Assembly: GCF_003696265.1 (NCBI RefSeq)
Contig: NZ_RFFH01000006.1
Location: forward strand, 124,001-188,000
Source: Nocardia stercoris
GTDB taxonomy: Bacteria > Actinomycetota > Actinomycetes > Mycobacteriales > Mycobacteriaceae
Direction: 5' to 3'
Length of the DNA: 64,000 bases
Under the pieces are notes generated by a model. The model had not been told where the DNA came from. It worked only from the letters and a program-made list of their open reading frames with translations, and did no database searches. Position numbers and translations under genes: made by a program. Positions 61,399 to 64,000 of this stretch are shown in pieces. Every line of letters starts with the position of its first letter. Within the stretch, counting starts at the first letter, position 1.

Positions 61399-62760
61399 TC
61401 AGACCGCGGCCAGTTGGTGCTGCTGCACTTCGCTCGCGGCGCGTTCACCCGAGCGGACCGCTCCGTCGACCCAGCCACACATGACGGCCGAGCTCTCGGT
61501 TCCGGCCCAGTGGACGCGGCCGCAGGGTTCGCGCAGCGCGTGGCCGAATTGGGTGAGCACACCGGTCGGCGTGTGGCTCAGCATCCCGCCACCGGAATAG
61601 CGCTCGGCACTCCAGTCCTGCTCGACGAAGTCGACCGGGGAACCGGCCCGGTCACCGAATCGCGTGACCAGTTCGCGGAGTATCGCCGTCCGGCGTTCGG
61701 CGGCATCGAGCCTGCCGAGCTGCCGAGCGACAGGCCCCTCGGAAATGACACACAGGATCCCGGGCCGCCCGGTGTCGGTGCAGGCGTCGATGGTGATCGT
61801 GGCCGGCGACCCTGGCGCGGCCGATTGCCCCGACAATCCGTCACGCCGCCAGAACGGCTCGTCGTACAGGACGGAAATCTTGATGATCGAGCCGCTTGGC
61901 ACCCGCTGATGCAGTAGCGAGCGATCGACCGGCAACATCGGCTCGTATCGGATCTGACCGGCGATCGCCAGGGGAACAGCCACGATCACCCGCCGCGCAC
62001 GCAGCGTCGCTCCTCTCGTATACACAGTCACACCGTGCGCATCCTGCTCGATACCGTGCACCGGCTGCGACAGGTGGATCGAGTCGCCGAGCTCGGCCGC
62101 CATCGGCCCGTAGATCGCGCCCATACCGCCGACGGGCCGGGCGTCCTGGGAGCCGCCCACGATGCCGAACACAAAGTTCGGCCCACCTCCCGACGCCATC
62201 TGATACAGCGCGAACAGCATCGACACTTCCGAGGCGGCAGAGGTGTAACTGCCGGCGATGGCGGTCTCGAGCAGATCGTGGGCGGGCTTGGACCAGACGC
62301 TGCGATCCAGCCACTGCGCCAGGCTCATCTGGTCCCACTTGCCGGCCTTCTTCGCTTCCCACGGTGCCTCGAGCGGGATCGACTTGCACATGTGCCCCAG
62401 CTCGGCGAAGCTCGCGCCGAGATTCATCGACGCCCACGGGCTCATCGTCCACGGGATCGTGCCGGTGTAGCGATGTTGCTTACCGTCGAGGACCATCATG
62501 GCCTCACCGTCGGTGTACTGCCGGTAACTCCGCACCCCGAACTCGTTCATCAGGGCGTGGATCCGGTCCTGTCCCGGCCCGATCCATGCGCCACCACGGT
62601 CTATCCAGCAGCCGTCCGCGCGCATCTCGGTGAACGTGCGCCCGCCGAGCCGGTCACGAGCCTCCAGCACCGCCACCGATCGCCCCGCCTGCTCGAGCCG
62701 CAACGCAGCCGTCAACCCCGCGAATCCGCCACCGACCACGCAATAGTCGAAGTCTGTCAT
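61399..62760 (-). CDS. Flavin monoamine oxidase
   Basis: 453 residues from ATG 62760 (MTDFDYCVVGGGFAG). N-terminal FAD motif GGGFAGLTAALRLEQAG with ARDRLGGRTF, amine oxidase core GGAWIGPGQDRIHAL, and the C-terminal FAD-binding CGRVHWAGTESSAVMCGWVDGAV. Oxidises an amine with H2O2; substrate unknown. Confidence 0.93.
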   Translation of the reverse strand: MTDFDYCVVGGGFAGLTAALRLEQAGRSVAVLEARDRLGGRTFTEMRADGCWIDRGGAWIGPGQDRIHALMNEFGVRSYRQYTDGEAMMVLDGKQHRYTGTIPWTMSPWASMNLGASFAELGHMCKSIPLEAPWEAKKAGKWDQMSLAQWLDRSVWSKPAHDLLETAIAGSYTSAASEVSMLFALYQMASGGGPNFVFGIVGGSQDARPVGGMGAIYGPMAAELGDSIHLSQPVHGIEQDAHGVTVYTRGATLRARRVIVAVPLAIAGQIRYEPMLPVDRSLLHQRVPSGSIIKISVLYDEPFWRRDGLSGQSAAPGSPATITIDACTDTGRPGILCVISEGPVARQLGRLDAAERRTAILRELVTRFGDRAGSPVDFVEQDWSAERYSGGGMLSHTPTGVLTQFGHALREPCGRVHWAGTESSAVMCGWVDGAVRSGERAASEVQQHQLAAV

Positions 62761-62975
62761 CGAGAGCCGCCTTCGTCCTGAAGTTCTCCTGGCCACCATC
62801 GAGCCGAGGCGCCGCTCGCACCCACGGCTCCTCGGCTACGAATCACCTTCGATCAGGCCGACACTCCAAATCAGCAATTCTATAGCAACTTTGCCGGCCG
62901 ATCGCCCCACCGAAGGTTGTGACGCGTAGGCGCGGACGTGAGGTCCCATTACGGCGCACACCCCTGGCCGCCAAT

Positions 62976-62991
62976 CTTACTTTGGAGTAAG
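62976..62991 (+). promoter_or_regulatory. Palindromic operator upstream of the SDR gene
   Basis: CTTACTTTGGAGTAAG: two 6-base arms around TTGG, 32 bp ahead of the GTG start. Fits a TetR-type site; no regulator gene is in the window. Confidence 0.6.
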
Positions 62992-63023
62992 TTCTTGCCT
63001 GAAGGCATGCAAAGGAGCAGCGA

Positions 63024-64000
63024 GTGAGCGAGAAATCCACCAGCCGACGGGCCCGCCGACAACTGGCGGGCAAACATGTCGTCATCACCGGCGCCTCCTC
63101 CGGCATCGGCCGCGCCGCCGCGCGGGCGGTCGCCGCCAAGGGAGCGGTCGTGCTGCTGCTGGCCCGCCGGCCCGACGAACTGGCCGCCGCGGTCGAGGAG
63201 ATCACCGCCGCCGGCGGCCGGGCCTACGCCTACCGCTGCGACGTCACCGACGCCGAATCGGTCGAGCAGACGGTCGCCGCGATCCTGGCCGAACACGACC
63301 ACGTCGACATGCTGGTCAACAACGCCGGTCGGTCCATCCGCCGGGCCGTGCACCGCTCCACCGACCGCATGCACGACTTCGAGCGCACCATGGCGGTCAA
63401 CTACTTCGGCGCGGTCCGGATGACCCTGGCGCTGTTGCCGCACATGCGGTCTCGCGGCGGCGGACACGTGGTGAACATCTCCAGCGCCGGAGTCCAGGCC
63501 GCCACACCACGATTCGCCGCCTACCTGGCCAGCAAGGCGGCCCTCGACATGTTCACCGACGTGACGGCCGCCGAAATGCTCGCCGCCGGAGTCACATTCA
63601 CCACCGTCCACATGCCGCTGGTGCGCACCCCGATGATCGCGCCGACCGGGCGCCAGGGCCCCACGAAGTCCCCCGAGTGGGCCGCCGCGATCGTGGTCCG
63701 CGCACTCACCCGCCGCCCCAAGCGGATCGACACCCCGCTGGGCACGCTCGCGGACTACGGCAGCATGTTCACCCCGCGCATCAAGGACGCGATCATGCAT
63801 CGCTACTACCGCATGCTCCCGGACTCCCCCGCGGCGAAAGGGGAACTCGCCGTATCCGATTCGGAAGGGACGCCCGAGGTGACCACCGCGGGCGGCTCGG
63901 CCGCGGCCACCGTCGAGACCACGCAACAGCCTGCCCCGCAGCGGACTTCGCGCCGCCGGTTCCGCAGCACCCGGGTCACTCGCTCCACCCTCACGGTCCT
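63024..64000 (+). CDS. Short-chain dehydrogenase/reductase, 3' end outside window
   Basis: GTG 63024 with AAAGGAG 7 bases ahead; the frame runs 325 codons to the window end. NAD(P) motif GASSGIGRA, NNAGRS, Ser in NISSAG, and YLASK (Tyr-Lys pair). The tail with MHRYYRMLPDSPAAKG and a Thr/Ser-rich end resembles acyl-CoA reductase-like SDRs (AcrA1 type) of mycolata. Full length unknown. Confidence 0.9.
   Translation, partial: MSEKSTSRRARRQLAGKHVVITGASSGIGRAAARAVAAKGAVVLLLARRPDELAAAVEEITAAGGRAYAYRCDVTDAESVEQTVAAILAEHDHVDMLVNNAGRSIRRAVHRSTDRMHDFERTMAVNYFGAVRMTLALLPHMRSRGGGHVVNISSAGVQAATPRFAAYLASKAALDMFTDVTAAEMLAAGVTFTTVHMPLVRTPMIAPTGRQGPTKSPEWAAAIVVRALTRRPKRIDTPLGTLADYGSMFTPRIKDAIMHRYYRMLPDSPAAKGELAVSDSEGTPEVTTAGGSAAATVETTQQPAPQRTSRRRFRSTRVTRSTLTV

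Noticed and set aside
1..64000. CRISPR arrays, tRNA or rRNA genes, insertion sequences
   Set aside because: No repeat-spacer pattern, cloverleaf-like sequence or transposase was found by reading.

Overview
The window is a high-GC (about 70%) actinobacterial chromosome segment, most probably from Nocardia or a close mycolic-acid relative. Evidence: GTG/TTG starts with GGAGG-type ribosome sites, type VII (ESX) style small proteins, an NlpC/P60 protein with a WXG-like head, a SAM-IV type riboswitch, a mycobacterial LexA-type box, and a gene order that (from memory) follows the Mycobacterium tuberculosis interval glpD2/lpdA to dnaE2 (about Rv3302 to Rv3370) with several insertions. No rRNA, tRNA, CRISPR array, insertion sequence or phage gene was recognised.

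Layout. 0-6.9 kb: 3' end of glycerol kinase, a PLP aminotransferase, two repeat-rich envelope proteins, lpdA, a gamma-glutamylcyclotransferase-like protein. 7-15 kb: two coupled M20 amidohydrolases, an enoyl-CoA hydratase-like protein, RNase Z-like hydrolase, then nucleoside salvage (purine nucleoside phosphorylase, phosphohexo/pentomutase, uracil phosphoribosyltransferase) and a fragment of an EamA transporter. 15.1-17.3 kb: four-gene cluster of type VII secretion character. 17.3-21.7 kb: acidic Rv3311-like protein, then adenosine deaminase, thymidine phosphorylase and cytidine deaminase. 22-25.4 kb: sdhCDAB. 25.5-27.1 kb: two very small hydrophobic ORFs and an aromatic amino acid hydroxylase.

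27.1-34.3 kb is the most striking region. On the minus strand a GH6 cellulase-like enzyme is followed by four translationally coupled genes: a processive GT2 synthase, a GT-C (ArnT/PMT-like) glycosyltransferase, a GlxA/galactose-oxidase-type copper radical oxidase with all expected cofactor residues, and a small secreted Excalibur-like protein. It recalls the Streptomyces cslA-glxA-cslZ locus for an extracellular beta-glucan, with two extra genes.

34.3-41.6 kb: TetR/MFS efflux pair with a palindromic operator, DacB-type carboxypeptidase, PAP2 phosphatase, YihY-type membrane protein, trpS. 41.7-43.2 kb: three solitary genes for 47-57 residue Gly/Ala-rich hydrophobic proteins that share the same ribosome site and first residues (GGAGTTT-n-start-GGTTC) and each end in a strong hairpin; this looks like an undescribed small-protein family. 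43.5-47.9 kb: MpaB-type oxygenase with divergent TetR and operator half-sites, a decayed ABC binding-protein remnant, a membrane-anchored guanyl-specific RNase coupled to exonuclease III, an alpha/beta hydrolase. 48.3-57.9 kb: small membrane protein, icd, MFS/TetR pair, SAM-IV riboswitch and metX, trmL, YggU-like protein, a repeat-bearing gene pair and a TPM-domain-like secreted protein. 57.9-64 kb: dnaE2 with its SOS box, a flavin amine oxidase, and the 5' part of a short-chain dehydrogenase.
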